From: JBAYDV01 sp041668045
GTDB taxonomy: Bacteria; Bacteroidota; Bacteroidia; Bacteroidales; UBA932
Length of the DNA: 35,314 nucleotides
Direction of reading: 5' to 3'
Assembly: GCA_041668045.1 (NCBI GenBank)
Contig: JBAYDV010000009.1
Coordinates: forward strand, 1 to 35,314
Part shown: positions 21,759 through 31,515 of the stretch, piece by piece
Numbering within the stretch: position 1 is the first letter of the stretch
How the letters are laid out: every line of letters starts with the position of its first letter
Translations under genes and position numbers: made by a program
The notes under the pieces: model-generated
Database searches by the model: none
What the model was told of the DNA's origin: nothing
The model's input: only the letters and a program-made list of their open reading frames with translations

Positions 21759-22757
21759 TTAATCAATGTTTGAGTTTAACTCATTCCATTTTTCTACTGG
21801 AGGGATAATTCCCATTCCGATAACTTCATCTCTTAAAGCACAAAGGTGCTTGTAACTTTCTTTTAACTCTGCCATCTCTGAAGGTAATCCTTTGATTTCT
21901 TTACATTCAACTCCATTTTTAGTAATAGAAGTTTCTGTAGCCATCATAATATGATTTATTTCAGGAGTGTTCATATAAGCTCCAGCTGGCCATCTAAATG
22001 CGTTACCACCCATCGCAGCAGCTATCATCTCGATAGATACATAAGCTGGACTTTGGAATGATGAACGTCCTCTTAGATTGATAATATTTTTACCACCTTG
22101 GATAACTCTTTGTTTTAGTTCTTTCCAGTCTTCTTCTGAAATTTCATTTCCTATAAGATCTGATAAAAGTTTTCCTTGAACTTTAGTAGTTGAAGCGAAA
22201 ACTGCCATTTGTTCGCCATGACCACCATAAGTACGGCTGTTTACTACTTCATCAGGACTGATTTTGAAATATTTAGCTAATTCTCTTCTTAAACGAGTAC
22301 TATCTAGAGCAGCAAGAGTAGTTACCTGTGAAGGTTTTAAACCTGATTCAAGTAATGTAATAAGTCCTGTAATATCAGCAGGGTTAAAAATTACTACTAC
22401 ATGTTTAACTTCTGGACAGTAAGATTTAATGTTTTGACCAAATTGTTGAGCGATTTTAGCGTTACCTGCTAAAAGGTCTTCACGTGTCATTCCTGCTTTA
22501 CGAGGAGCTCCACCTGATGAGACTATATAACTCGCACCTGTAAGAGCTTCTTTTATATCTGAAGTAAAGGTAATGTTTACGTCAGCAAATCCACAATGGA
22601 AAAGTTCTTCAGCTACGCCTTCTAGACCAGGAGCATAGGGGTCATACAAACAAATATTTGGGGTTAGGTGCATCATTAAAGCTGTTTGAGCCATATTGGA
22701 ACCGATCATTCCAGCAGCACCGACTATTGTTAGTTTTTCGGTTGTTAAAAAGTCCAT
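21759..22757 (-). CDS. mdh: Malate dehydrogenase
   Basis: 332 aa NAD-dependent lactate/malate dehydrogenase superfamily enzyme interconverting malate and oxaloacetate. The nucleotide loop GAAGMIGS is at 13-20. The substrate-loop arginines are in APRKAGMTRED (Arg86, Arg92; an Arg rather than Gln at the loop marks malate specificity), further Arg155 in DSTRLRREL, and catalytic His180 in YGGHGEQM. It is somewhat longer than classical MDHs (about 312), with an extended C-terminus, a form I associate with Bacteroidales. Cytosolic, on the reductive branch to fumarate and succinate or in the TCA cycle. Divergent from aspartokinase with back-to-back promoters, and followed by a strong terminator. Confidence 0.94.
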   Translation of the reverse strand: MDFLTTEKLTIVGAAGMIGSNMAQTALMMHLTPNICLYDPYAPGLEGVAEELFHCGFADVNITFTSDIKEALTGASYIVSSGGAPRKAGMTREDLLAGNAKIAQQFGQNIKSYCPEVKHVVVIFNPADITGLITLLESGLKPSQVTTLAALDSTRLRRELAKYFKISPDEVVNSRTYGGHGEQMAVFASTTKVQGKLLSDLIGNEISEEDWKELKQRVIQGGKNIINLRGRSSFQSPAYVSIEMIAAAMGGNAFRWPAGAYMNTPEINHIMMATETSITKNGVECKEIKGLPSEMAELKESYKHLCALRDEVIGMGIIPPVEKWNELNSNID

Positions 22758-22812
22758 ACTATTATTATTTATGTGTTATTAAAAACTTGTTATTATATTA
22801 TAACTGTGAGGA

Positions 22813-22820
22813 CAAAGATA
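22813..22820 (-). promoter_or_regulatory. mdh promoter -7 element
   Basis: The minus strand has TATCTTTG, matching TAnnTTTG, predicting a start about 50 nt upstream of the mdh ATG. No clear TTTG lies 19 nt upstream. It sits 22 nt from the opposing -7 box of aspartokinase, so the two promoters overlap. Confidence 0.45.
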
Positions 22821-22842
22821 AACTTTTTATTAGAAATATAAT

Positions 22843-22850
22843 TATATTTG
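22843..22850 (+). promoter_or_regulatory. Aspartokinase promoter -7 element
   Basis: TATATTTG, matching TAnnTTTG, only 16 nt before the ATG at 22867, implying a leader of about 10 nt. The -33 region is not consensus. Divergent and interleaved with the mdh promoter. Confidence 0.45.
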
Positions 22851-22866
22851 TATATAAAATTAGGAT

Positions 22867-24123
22867 ATGAAAGTATATAAATTCGGGGGAGCATCTGTAA
22901 AGGATGCAGATGGAGTTAGAAATCTAGCAAACATCTTACGAAAAGACAATAATATAGGCAATGTAGTAGTGGTTATTTCGGCAATGGGTAAGATGACAAA
23001 CTACCTTGAAGAGGTATGTCATGCGTATTTTAAGTGTGATAAAGAATTATTAAATCCTACACTTAATCGAGTACGAGAGTTTCATTATCGGATAATTTCT
23101 GAACTTGGCATTTCATGTCCTCGTGCTGATGTATTAATACAGAATTTAGAAGAAATTTTATCTGAAGAGCCATCTCTTTCATATGATTATGAATATGATC
23201 GTATTGTGTCTTTTGGAGAGATGTTATCGACTAGTATTGTATCAGCTTATTTAGAATCTATTGGAATAGATAACACTTTTTTGGATGCTAGAAGACTTAT
23301 CCGCACTGATGATAATTATAGGGACGCTAATATAGATATAGAAATCTCTAAAGAATTGTGTAATAATTATATAACATTTAATGAAGGTGAAACGAAAATC
23401 TATATTACTCAAGGTTTTATAGCAGGAACTTTAACTAATCAGACTACTACTTTGGGGCGTGAAGGTTCTGATTATTCAGCTGCTATTTTAGCTTATTTGC
23501 TGAATGCTGAAAATGTTACGATATGGAAAGACGTCCCGGGCATAATGAATGCTGATCCAAATAAATATGAAAGCACTGAGATTATTCCGCTTCTTTCTTA
23601 TAAAGAAGCGATAGAAATGGCACACTATGGTGCGAAGGTAATACACCCGAAAACCATTAAACCTCTTGAGAACAAAAATATTGCCTTATATGTAAAGTCT
23701 TTTCTTAAGCCGGAATCTGAAGGGTCTGTGATTCGCAAGGTTGATCATCCTCTAAATCTTGTTCCTATATATATAGATAAAGAAAATCAAGTGCTTCTTA
23801 CTATTTCTCCTAGGGATTTTTCTTTTATAGCAGAGGAAAGACTGAGTGATATTTTTTCTATTATGGCTCAATATAAAATTAAGCTTAATATGATTCAAAC
23901 CTCAGCTATTAGTTTCACTGTTTGTATTGATTATCATGAGGATATTTTCGATGCCTTTATTGAAGAAATTAGCAATAGATTTCGTGTACAATATAATTTA
24001 GGCGTTAAACTTTTGACTATCCGTCATTATAACCAGTCTATTATAGATAAATTAATTAAAGATTATAAGCCTCTAATGGAGGATAGAAATAGACTGACTG
24101 TGCAATTTGTCTTAGATAAATAA
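22867..24123 (+). CDS. lysC: Aspartate kinase (monofunctional)
   Basis: 418 aa. Catalyses phosphorylation of aspartate, the first step to lysine, threonine and methionine. KFGGASVKDADG (residues 5-16) is the ATP/aspartate motif; FGEMLST, GREGSDYSA (197-205) and VTIWKDVPGIMNADP are the other catalytic signatures. The C-terminal third (about 300-418) is an ACT-domain region (ISPRDFSFIAEERLSDIFSIMAQYKI), so allosteric control by an end product is expected. No homoserine dehydrogenase domain is attached. The symbol is generic; which pathway end product it senses is unknown. Its stop is 4 nt from the convergent glutamate racemase stop, with no terminator between them. Confidence 0.93.
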   Translation: MKVYKFGGASVKDADGVRNLANILRKDNNIGNVVVVISAMGKMTNYLEEVCHAYFKCDKELLNPTLNRVREFHYRIISELGISCPRADVLIQNLEEILSEEPSLSYDYEYDRIVSFGEMLSTSIVSAYLESIGIDNTFLDARRLIRTDDNYRDANIDIEISKELCNNYITFNEGETKIYITQGFIAGTLTNQTTTLGREGSDYSAAILAYLLNAENVTIWKDVPGIMNADPNKYESTEIIPLLSYKEAIEMAHYGAKVIHPKTIKPLENKNIALYVKSFLKPESEGSVIRKVDHPLNLVPIYIDKENQVLLTISPRDFSFIAEERLSDIFSIMAQYKIKLNMIQTSAISFTVCIDYHEDIFDAFIEEISNRFRVQYNLGVKLLTIRHYNQSIIDKLIKDYKPLMEDRNRLTVQFVLDK

Positions 24124-24127
24124 AAAT

Positions 24128-24832
24128 CTATATCTCTTTACTTGAAAAATATTCTATTCTTCCTTCTTCGTCGGGAAGCTTAAGAGTGGATAATTTATTT
24201 ATTACTTGACGTGCAATAGCTGATTCTGAACTTAAGATAGTTACAGATGGGCCTGCTATTTTTTTAAAAGATTTCAATAGAAATGGATAATGTGTGCATC
24301 CAAGTACTATTTGATCGGCATTAGCCTTTAACATTGGATCTAAATATTTGTGAATTAAAGCATCTACTTCAGGTCCTTCTAATATATTAGCTTCAACTAA
24401 TTCTACAAGGCCATTACCGGCTGCTTGAAGTACTTGTGTATCCTTAGCATATTTTTTTAGTGTAGATTTGTATAATCTACCATTAAATGTATTTCCTGTC
24501 GCTAAAACTCCAACTACTCCTGTTTTTGAATGAAGTATTGCTGGTTTTATGGCAGGTTCCATGCCTACGAAAGGAATTTTATATTTAGAACGTAAATAGT
24601 CGATTGAAGTCGCAGTAGCTGTATTACATGCTACCACGACTAAATCAACTTTTTTTTCTACTAGAAAAGATACTATCGTATCAGATCTATTTATGACATA
24701 CGATATAGGTTTGTCACCATAAGGACAGTAAGCATTATCTCCGTAATAAATAAAATTTTGATTAGGTATTCTATTTTTTAGTTCTTTTAAAACAGATTTA
24801 CCTCCTTCACCCGAATCAAATACTCCTATCAT
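24128..24832 (-). CDS. murI: Glutamate racemase
   Basis: 234 aa. Converts L- to D-glutamate for peptidoglycan. Key residues are intact: Asp6 in GVFDSGEGG, catalytic Cys69 in VVACNTATAT and catalytic Cys179 in LGCTHYPFLL. It is shorter than usual (about 260-280) because it stops soon after the strand EGRIEYFSS, losing the last helix that normally follows a 'ttGdpeeF' segment. The missing part is not catalytic. Its 3' end nearly abuts lysC (4 nt), so the tail may have been trimmed by rearrangement. It starts 10 nt after the TlpA-like gene. In many Bacteroidota murI follows the bamA-skp genes, but here it is elsewhere. Confidence 0.93.
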   Translation of the reverse strand: MIGVFDSGEGGKSVLKELKNRIPNQNFIYYGDNAYCPYGDKPISYVINRSDTIVSFLVEKKVDLVVVACNTATATSIDYLRSKYKIPFVGMEPAIKPAILHSKTGVVGVLATGNTFNGRLYKSTLKKYAKDTQVLQAAGNGLVELVEANILEGPEVDALIHKYLDPMLKANADQIVLGCTHYPFLLKSFKKIAGPSVTILSSESAIARQVINKLSTLKLPDEEGRIEYFSSKEI

Positions 24833-24842
24833 ACTATATATC

Positions 24843-25949
24843 TTATTTTAAATGTTCTTCAAGGAATGAATCAATTTTGTCACTATCTAACTGTCTTGCT
24901 AAAATTTTTCCAGTTTGATCAACAAATACATTTTGTGGAATAAATCTTACATAATATAATTGTCCAACTTTAGAATTCCAATAGTTAAGATCTGAAACAT
25001 GTGTCCATGTTAGCTCATCTTTTTTGATAGCTTCAATCCATGAGTCTTTTTTACTATCCATTGATACACTTATAATACCAAATCCTTTATCACTATATTT
25101 TTTGTAAATCTTAACAAGAGTAGGATTAAAAGCTCTACATGGTCCGCACCATGAAGCCCAAAAATCTATCATAGTGATTTTATTTTTAGGATAAACTTCT
25201 GAGAATTTAACAGGATTTCCTTCTGTATCGTTTTCTGTAAAATCAGGAGCTTGATTACCTGGTTGTAATTTAGATATAGTATTATAAACTTTTTCTATAT
25301 CTTTTAAAATACTACTTTCTTGAAATTTAGGACTAGCTTTAAATTTAGCGATCATATCAGAAGCCTCATCCATTTTATTTTCAAGATCCTGTTGTAAATT
25401 AATTAATGCAAAATATGTCATAGGATTTGCGTTAATTACAGAATCTTTATATGAACTAATTGATTCATTTAGAGAATTAAATTCAGTTTCTATTTCAGTT
25501 TTTCTATCTTCAGAAGTAGCTTCAGAATAATATTCTGACATAAGAGAATTAGCTTTTATAGCTTTAGCAGCTTTAGATGAAAAATCATTCACTTCATTAA
25601 TAAGCATTTGAGATTCGCCACCTGAAATTTTAGCGTTTTTAAGATTATCATTATCAGCTGTAACTGTATAAATCGCATTTTCAAGAAGAATAGGTATTCT
25701 AACTTTTGGAATTCCTTTGAAAGCTATAAAATACTGACCAGGATCTTCAACAGTTCCTTCAAATGTAAATTTACCATTTACCATTTGAGCAGTATCTTTA
25801 ACTGATGATTCCATATTACTAAATAGATAAGCCTCTCCTTCAGAAATAGTTTCTTTATCTCCTGAGATTATACCATTAATTTTATAACTTGGTTTCCCGC
25901 ATGAAACGGCAAACAGTATAGTCAACACCACGAATAAAATCTTTTTCAT
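24843..25949 (-). CDS. TlpA/ResA-like thioredoxin-fold lipoprotein with DUF4369-type N-domain
   Basis: 368 aa. Lipoprotein signal with the lipid-bearing Cys17 (AVSC). Residues about 20-125 form a beta-rich DUF4369-like domain (YKINGIISG, VNGKFTFEGTV, PGQYFIAFKG), then a helical, Glu/Ser-rich spacer (125-230), then a thioredoxin domain (about 230-368) with FWASWCGPC (active Cys268 and Cys271) and the cis-Pro in RFIPQNVFVD. This layout is characteristic of Bacteroidota cell-envelope thiol-disulfide reductases acting in the periplasm; the specific substrate is unknown. It is co-directional with murI 10 nt downstream. A -7 box lies at 25993-26000. Confidence 0.9.
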   Translation of the reverse strand: MKKILFVVLTILFAVSCGKPSYKINGIISGDKETISEGEAYLFSNMESSVKDTAQMVNGKFTFEGTVEDPGQYFIAFKGIPKVRIPILLENAIYTVTADNDNLKNAKISGGESQMLINEVNDFSSKAAKAIKANSLMSEYYSEATSEDRKTEIETEFNSLNESISSYKDSVINANPMTYFALINLQQDLENKMDEASDMIAKFKASPKFQESSILKDIEKVYNTISKLQPGNQAPDFTENDTEGNPVKFSEVYPKNKITMIDFWASWCGPCRAFNPTLVKIYKKYSDKGFGIISVSMDSKKDSWIEAIKKDELTWTHVSDLNYWNSKVGQLYYVRFIPQNVFVDQTGKILARQLDSDKIDSFLEEHLK

Positions 25950-25992
25950 AACTTTTGTTTAATTAATATATTTATAATTCTGAATTTAAATA

Positions 25993-26000
25993 CAAATATA
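25993..26000 (-). promoter_or_regulatory. Promoter -7 element of the TlpA-like gene
   Basis: The minus strand has TATATTTG (TAnnTTTG), about 44 nt upstream of the ATG. A 17-bp palindrome AAATACTA-T-TAGTATTT (26007-26023) covers most of the upstream spacer and could be an operator. Confidence 0.45.
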
Positions 26001-26048
26001 CAAATTAAATACTATTAGTATTTCTATATATATAATTTTCTTTTAAAA

Positions 26049-26085
26049 TATAAAAAGAGGCGTATCTTTCATGATACGCCTCTTT
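26049..26085 (-). terminator. gdhA terminator
   Basis: The minus strand has AAAGAGGCGTATC (26085-26073), loop of 6, GATACGCCTCTTT (26066-26054), then further Ts: a perfect 13-bp stem located about 18 nt after the gdhA stop. Confidence 0.92.
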
Positions 26086-26103
26086 ACTTAAAATATTATA
26101 TAG

Positions 26104-27444
<1,341 letters not shown>

Positions 27445-27445
27445 G

Positions 27446-27462
27446 ATTAAATAGTATTTAAT
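27446..27462 (-). promoter_or_regulatory. Palindrome directly upstream of gdhA start
   Basis: ATTAAATA-G-TATTTAAT, a perfect 8-bp inverted repeat with a 1-nt centre, ending 1 nt before the ATG. It may be an operator or a small hairpin affecting translation; chance is possible in this AT-rich leader. Confidence 0.35.
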
Positions 27463-27510
27463 TAAAATAATTATAAGTTAATATCATAATTTCTTCAATA
27501 AATGAAGAAC

Positions 27511-28527
27511 TTATTTCACTTCCCAAGTAGATCCACTATGTAATAACTGATCTACAGAATGAATTTTAGCTTTAGCTTTCACTTCGTTTAGTTGAGCCAT
27601 AGCATTTTTATTATATGTATTATCATCTACATCACGAATCACACCTAGGGCAACAGGATATTTTGGATATTTCATATCAATCAATAAGCTATGTAGTCCT
27701 ACACTTCTGGTATGAGCATCATGTATTAAAATATCATCTTTAGTCACACCATTTTCTCCGATAGTTACTACTTTTAGTTTCATACCATCAAGGACTAAAC
27801 CTTTATCTCTATTTTTACCAAATATCATAGGCTCACCATCTCTTAAAACTATAGTTCTATCTTCTCTAACAGATCTATCTGTTATAATTTTATGTGTTCC
27901 ATTATTAAATATCATACAATTAACTAACATTTCGGTTACTGAAGTTCCATTATGTTTAGCAGATTGTACAAATATTTCTTTCGTCAGTTTAATATCGTTA
28001 TCTATACTTCTAGCGAAAAACGTACCCCTGGCACCCATTACCAATGCACCTGGTTCAAAAGGATATTCTATAGTTCCATAAGGAGAAGTTTTTGTAACCA
28101 TTCCTAACTTAGAAGTTGGAGAATATTGACCTTTAGTTAATCCATAAATACGATTATTAAAGAGAATTATATTTATGTCTATATTTCTACGAATCGCGTG
28201 GATAAAATGATTACCTCCAATAGCCAAGGCGTCACCATCTCCAGTAAACTGCCATACTGATAAACCAGGATGAGCTACTTTAACTCCGGTAGAAATAGCG
28301 GTAGCTCTACCATGTATACTATGAAATCCAAACGTATCCACATAATATGGAGCTCTGGAAGAACAACCTATACCAGATATACATACGAATTGTTCTTTAT
28401 TATAATGTAATTCTTCAGCCACTTCTGGTAATGCTTTTTCTAATGCGACTAAAATAGCACGATCTCCACATCCAGGACACCATCTAACTTCCTGATCACT
28501 CTTAAAATCTTTTTCTGTATATTTCAT
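27511..28527 (-). CDS. korB: 2-oxoacid:ferredoxin oxidoreductase subunit beta (2-oxoglutarate type)
   Basis: 338 aa. TPP-binding subunit of the 2-oxoacid ferredoxin oxidoreductase family: iron-sulfur-ligating cysteines in WCPGCG (Cys17, Cys20) and ISGIGCSS (Cys55), the TPP/Mg motif GDGDALAIGGNH (96-107) and NNRIYGLTKGQ (124-134). A further Cys (around 205, EMLVNCM) would complete a [4Fe-4S] set. It pairs with the alpha subunit 18 nt upstream to oxidise a 2-oxoacid to acyl-CoA with ferredoxin as acceptor. The closeness to gdhA and the fused alpha-gamma layout favour 2-oxoglutarate, but substrate choice cannot be proven from sequence by eye. Confidence 0.93.
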   Translation of the reverse strand: MKYTEKDFKSDQEVRWCPGCGDRAILVALEKALPEVAEELHYNKEQFVCISGIGCSSRAPYYVDTFGFHSIHGRATAISTGVKVAHPGLSVWQFTGDGDALAIGGNHFIHAIRRNIDINIILFNNRIYGLTKGQYSPTSKLGMVTKTSPYGTIEYPFEPGALVMGARGTFFARSIDNDIKLTKEIFVQSAKHNGTSVTEMLVNCMIFNNGTHKIITDRSVREDRTIVLRDGEPMIFGKNRDKGLVLDGMKLKVVTIGENGVTKDDILIHDAHTRSVGLHSLLIDMKYPKYPVALGVIRDVDDNTYNKNAMAQLNEVKAKAKIHSVDQLLHSGSTWEVK

Positions 28528-28545
28528 TTTACTATAATTGAATTT

Positions 28546-30375
28546 TTATAAAAGAGTATTAACAGCATTTACAATTTCTTGAACTGTAAAAGGTTGTCCT
28601 TGTACTTTATTATATTGTTCGTATTTATATTCAGGTAATTTAGCTCTTAGATAATCAACGAATTGACCACTATTTAATTCACATACTAATATTTTCTTAA
28701 ATTTAGAAAAAACTTCTTTTGTATTAGCTGGTAATGGGAATATATAATCAAAATGAGCTAGAGAAACATTTTTATTAGTTTCATGTAATTCTTTAACCGC
28801 AGAATAAAGATGTCCAAAAGTTCCTCCCCAACCTACTACTAATATATCTCCCTCTTTATTTCCTATAATTTCTTGTGCAGGTACTACATTTTCTAGTCTC
28901 TTGATTTTTTCTGCTCTTTCATACACCATAATAGCATGATTTTCAGGATCAGATGAAAGAACTCCATCATGATTTTTCTCTAATCCACCTATTCTATGTT
29001 CTAATCCTTTTTTTCCAGGAAAAGCCCATTTTCTAACTAGAGTTTTAAGATCTCTTTCATATGGCTTGAACTCTCCTTCACATGAATCTATGATTGGTGG
29101 ATTTATATCAGGAAAATCTTTCATAGAAGGAATACGCCAAGGTTCGGATCCATTTCCTAAAAATCCTTCTGATAATAAACAAACAGGCATCATATATTCC
29201 ATAGCATATTTACCTGCATAAAAAGCTTTTTCAAAACAATCTCCAGGAGAATGAGGAGCTATCACCATCAATGGACATTCTCCATTTCTTCCATATAAAA
29301 CTTGATTTAAATCTGTTTGTTCTGTTTTGGTAGGAATACCTGTAGATGGACCACCTCTCTGTACATCAACAACAACAAGTGGTAATTCAGCCATAACAGC
29401 TAATCCTAATGCCTCAGACTTCAATGAAAGACCAGGCCCCGATGTAGTCGTTACAGCAAATGATCCAGCAAAAGATGCTCCAATTGATGTACAAATCCCA
29501 GCGATTTCATCTTCGCACTGCATCGTCACTGCTCCAAGATTCTTATGTATAGCTAATTCCTCAAGAATAGCTGTAGCAGGAGTAATAGGATAAGATCCAC
29601 AGAAAAGTGGCCTTCCTGATTTTTCTGAAGCAGCTAATAGTCCCCAAGCTGTCGCTTGATTACCTTTCATATTACGATAGGTTCCGGGTCTTTGGGCTGC
29701 ATGCTTTATAGTATAAGTATTTTGTATAGCTTGAATATTTGCAGCATAATTATAGCCATCATTTATGACCTTTTCATTGGCTGCTACTAATTCTGGTTTT
29801 TTCTTGAATTTTTTCGCTAGATAATCAAATGTTGGCTGCATTTCCCTGTTAAAAAGAAAGTAACATATCCCTAGGCAAAACATATTTTTACATCTAAGGA
29901 TAGATTTTTTATCTAAGCCACTGTCTTTCAATGATTCTAAGGTCATTGAAGAGATAGGAGCCATTAAGATACTTCTATCTTCAACATTTAATTCAGAAAA
30001 AGGGTCATCAGTTTTAAAACCTGCTTTATCTAGTCCTTTTTGTTCAAATGCATCAGCATCTACGATAATAGTAGCTGTACTTTTAGACCATTTAGCGTTA
30101 GCCATTAAGGCCGCTGGATTCATAGCGATAAGAACATCGCAAAAATCGCCCGGAGTAGTTATTTCATCTCCGACATGAATTTGGAATCCTGAAACCCCAG
30201 AAACTGTTCCATGAGGTGCCCTAATTTCTGCAGGATAATCAGGAAAAGTAGATATTTCGTTTCCAGAAAGTGCCGCATTATCAGCGAACAAAGTTCCAGT
30301 TAGTTGCATTCCATCTCCAGAATCACCTGTAAAACGAATAACTACATCATTTAAATCAATAATTTTGTGCTGCAT
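28546..30375 (-). CDS. korA: 2-oxoacid:acceptor oxidoreductase subunit alpha (fused gamma-alpha)
   Basis: 609 aa. Residues 1-190 are the gamma domain (VIRFTGDSGDGMQLTG, the CoA-site GxGGxG-like loop, through PAEIRAPHGTVSGVSGF), fused to the alpha pyrimidine-binding domain (about 215-609: GLLAASEKSGRPLFCGSYPITPATAILEEL, SGPGLSLKSEALGLAV, DVQRGGPSTGIPTKTEQTDL). The C-terminal part (about 500-609) is the transketolase-C-like domain. No ferredoxin (delta) subunit gene is nearby. The enzyme works anaerobically in the TCA branch or in reductive 2-oxoglutarate synthesis. First gene of the korA-korB(-gdhA) unit; a -7 box and a perfect 20-bp palindrome lie just upstream. Confidence 0.93.
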   Translation of the reverse strand: MQHKIIDLNDVVIRFTGDSGDGMQLTGTLFADNAALSGNEISTFPDYPAEIRAPHGTVSGVSGFQIHVGDEITTPGDFCDVLIAMNPAALMANAKWSKSTATIIVDADAFEQKGLDKAGFKTDDPFSELNVEDRSILMAPISSMTLESLKDSGLDKKSILRCKNMFCLGICYFLFNREMQPTFDYLAKKFKKKPELVAANEKVINDGYNYAANIQAIQNTYTIKHAAQRPGTYRNMKGNQATAWGLLAASEKSGRPLFCGSYPITPATAILEELAIHKNLGAVTMQCEDEIAGICTSIGASFAGSFAVTTTSGPGLSLKSEALGLAVMAELPLVVVDVQRGGPSTGIPTKTEQTDLNQVLYGRNGECPLMVIAPHSPGDCFEKAFYAGKYAMEYMMPVCLLSEGFLGNGSEPWRIPSMKDFPDINPPIIDSCEGEFKPYERDLKTLVRKWAFPGKKGLEHRIGGLEKNHDGVLSSDPENHAIMVYERAEKIKRLENVVPAQEIIGNKEGDILVVGWGGTFGHLYSAVKELHETNKNVSLAHFDYIFPLPANTKEVFSKFKKILVCELNSGQFVDYLRAKLPEYKYEQYNKVQGQPFTVQEIVNAVNTLL

Positions 30376-30378
30376 TGC

Positions 30379-30406
30379 TTATACAATTTTTTGTATAACA
30401 AATTTA
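30379..30406 (-). promoter_or_regulatory. korA promoter -7 element with palindrome at the transcription start
   Basis: The minus strand -7 box TAAATTTG is at 30406-30399. Immediately downstream, TTATACAA-TTTT-TTGTATAA (30398-30379 on the minus strand) is a perfect 8-bp inverted repeat that would cover +1 and end 3 nt before the ATG. The -33 position is not consensus. The arrangement suits repression of start or a leader hairpin. Confidence 0.5.
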
Positions 30407-30501
30407 CACTATAAATATGAGAAAGTCTAATAATTTCAACAAAAAAGAATATTTTTTTTGTCGTTTACTTACAGATTATAACTTAATTGTCAAAAAATCA
30501 G

Positions 30502-31506
30502 TTAATTCATAAGATTTACTAAGGTAATCGCCATTACAGATTCTACTATTACTGGAACTCTTAATGCTATACAAACATCATGTCTTCCTGGTATAGAGAA
30601 TTCTTCCATTTTATTGGTTTTAAAATTATACGTAAGCTGTTTTTTGCTAATACTAGAGGTTGGTTTAACGGCTACTCTACATACGATAGGATTACCATTA
30701 GTAATACCTCCATTAATTCCTCCTGCATTATTTGTAATAGTTTTACCTGTCGAATCAGAAATACAATCATTATTTTCGAATCCTTTCAAATTAGCAGATT
30801 TAAAACCTGCACCAAATTCTACTCCTTTTACTGCTGGTATAGAAAAAAATAAATGAGCAGCCAAAGATTCTACAGAGTTAAAAAAAGGATCTCCAAGTCC
30901 AGCAGGAACTCCATTACAAGTACATTCTATTATTCCACCTAAAGAATCTCCTTCTTTTATAGAAGCCTTTAAAATATTACGCCAATCTTCTGGCATAGAT
31001 GCATCATTATCATCAGCTGTTTTAACTCTTTTTATACCTCCAAGAGATATAAGTTTAGCAGAAATTTGTACTGGCTCTATCATCTTTTTCGCGATAACGC
31101 CTGCTGCGACTAGAGCAAGAGTCAGACGTCCGGAGAAATGTCCTCCTCCTCTTAAATCGTTAAAATTGTTAAACCTTTTTCCCGCTGCAAAATCAGCTTG
31201 ACCAGGACGTGGAGTATCTCTAAATAGAGAATAATCTCTAGAATGAGTATTAGAATTTGCGAAAAGTAAAGTTACAGGTGCTCCAGTAGTAAAATCATTA
31301 AAAACTCCTGAAATAATTTCAGGGGCATCAGATTCTATACGTGGTGTAGTCCCTAATCCTCCGCTTTTTCTTCTAGACAGGTCATAACTAAAATCCCTCT
31401 TATTCAGAGGGATTCCAGCTTTTACTCCGTCGAGAGTAACTCCTACATATGGGCCATGAGACTCACCAAAAATAGAAATTCTATATTTTTCGCCGAAGAT
31501 ATTCAT
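30502..31506 (-). CDS. aroC: Chorismate synthase
   Basis: 334 aa FMN-dependent enzyme converting EPSP to chorismate, the last shikimate step. Signatures are FGESHGPYVGVTLDG (residues about 12-26), the RRKSGGLGTTPRIESD region, DTPRPGQADFAAGKRF, RGGGHFSGRLTLALVAAGVIAKK and, near the end, SIPGRHDVCIALRVPVIVE. It is a little shorter than the usual 350-360, without a visible loss of conserved blocks. It begins 9 nt after the skp paralogue upstream, so it may be transcribed from the bamA-skp operon. The korA promoter lies beyond its stop, and no convincing terminator is visible in the 126 nt between aroC and korA; an A/T-rich hairpin at 30439-30461 is weak. Confidence 0.95.
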   Translation of the reverse strand: MNIFGEKYRISIFGESHGPYVGVTLDGVKAGIPLNKRDFSYDLSRRKSGGLGTTPRIESDAPEIISGVFNDFTTGAPVTLLFANSNTHSRDYSLFRDTPRPGQADFAAGKRFNNFNDLRGGGHFSGRLTLALVAAGVIAKKMIEPVQISAKLISLGGIKRVKTADDNDASMPEDWRNILKASIKEGDSLGGIIECTCNGVPAGLGDPFFNSVESLAAHLFFSIPAVKGVEFGAGFKSANLKGFENNDCISDSTGKTITNNAGGINGGITNGNPIVCRVAVKPTSSISKKQLTYNFKTNKMEEFSIPGRHDVCIALRVPVIVESVMAITLVNLMN

Positions 31507-31515
31507 ATGTTTATT

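Noticed and set aside
27491..27509. TTCTTCA/TGAAGAA hairpin after korB as a terminator
   Set aside because: The stem is only 7 bp and no U-run follows; korB and gdhA could be co-transcribed.
30439..30461. A/T hairpin between aroC and korA as the aroC terminator
   Set aside because: The arms are almost wholly A and T runs, with no stable GC core; it is likely to be compositional.
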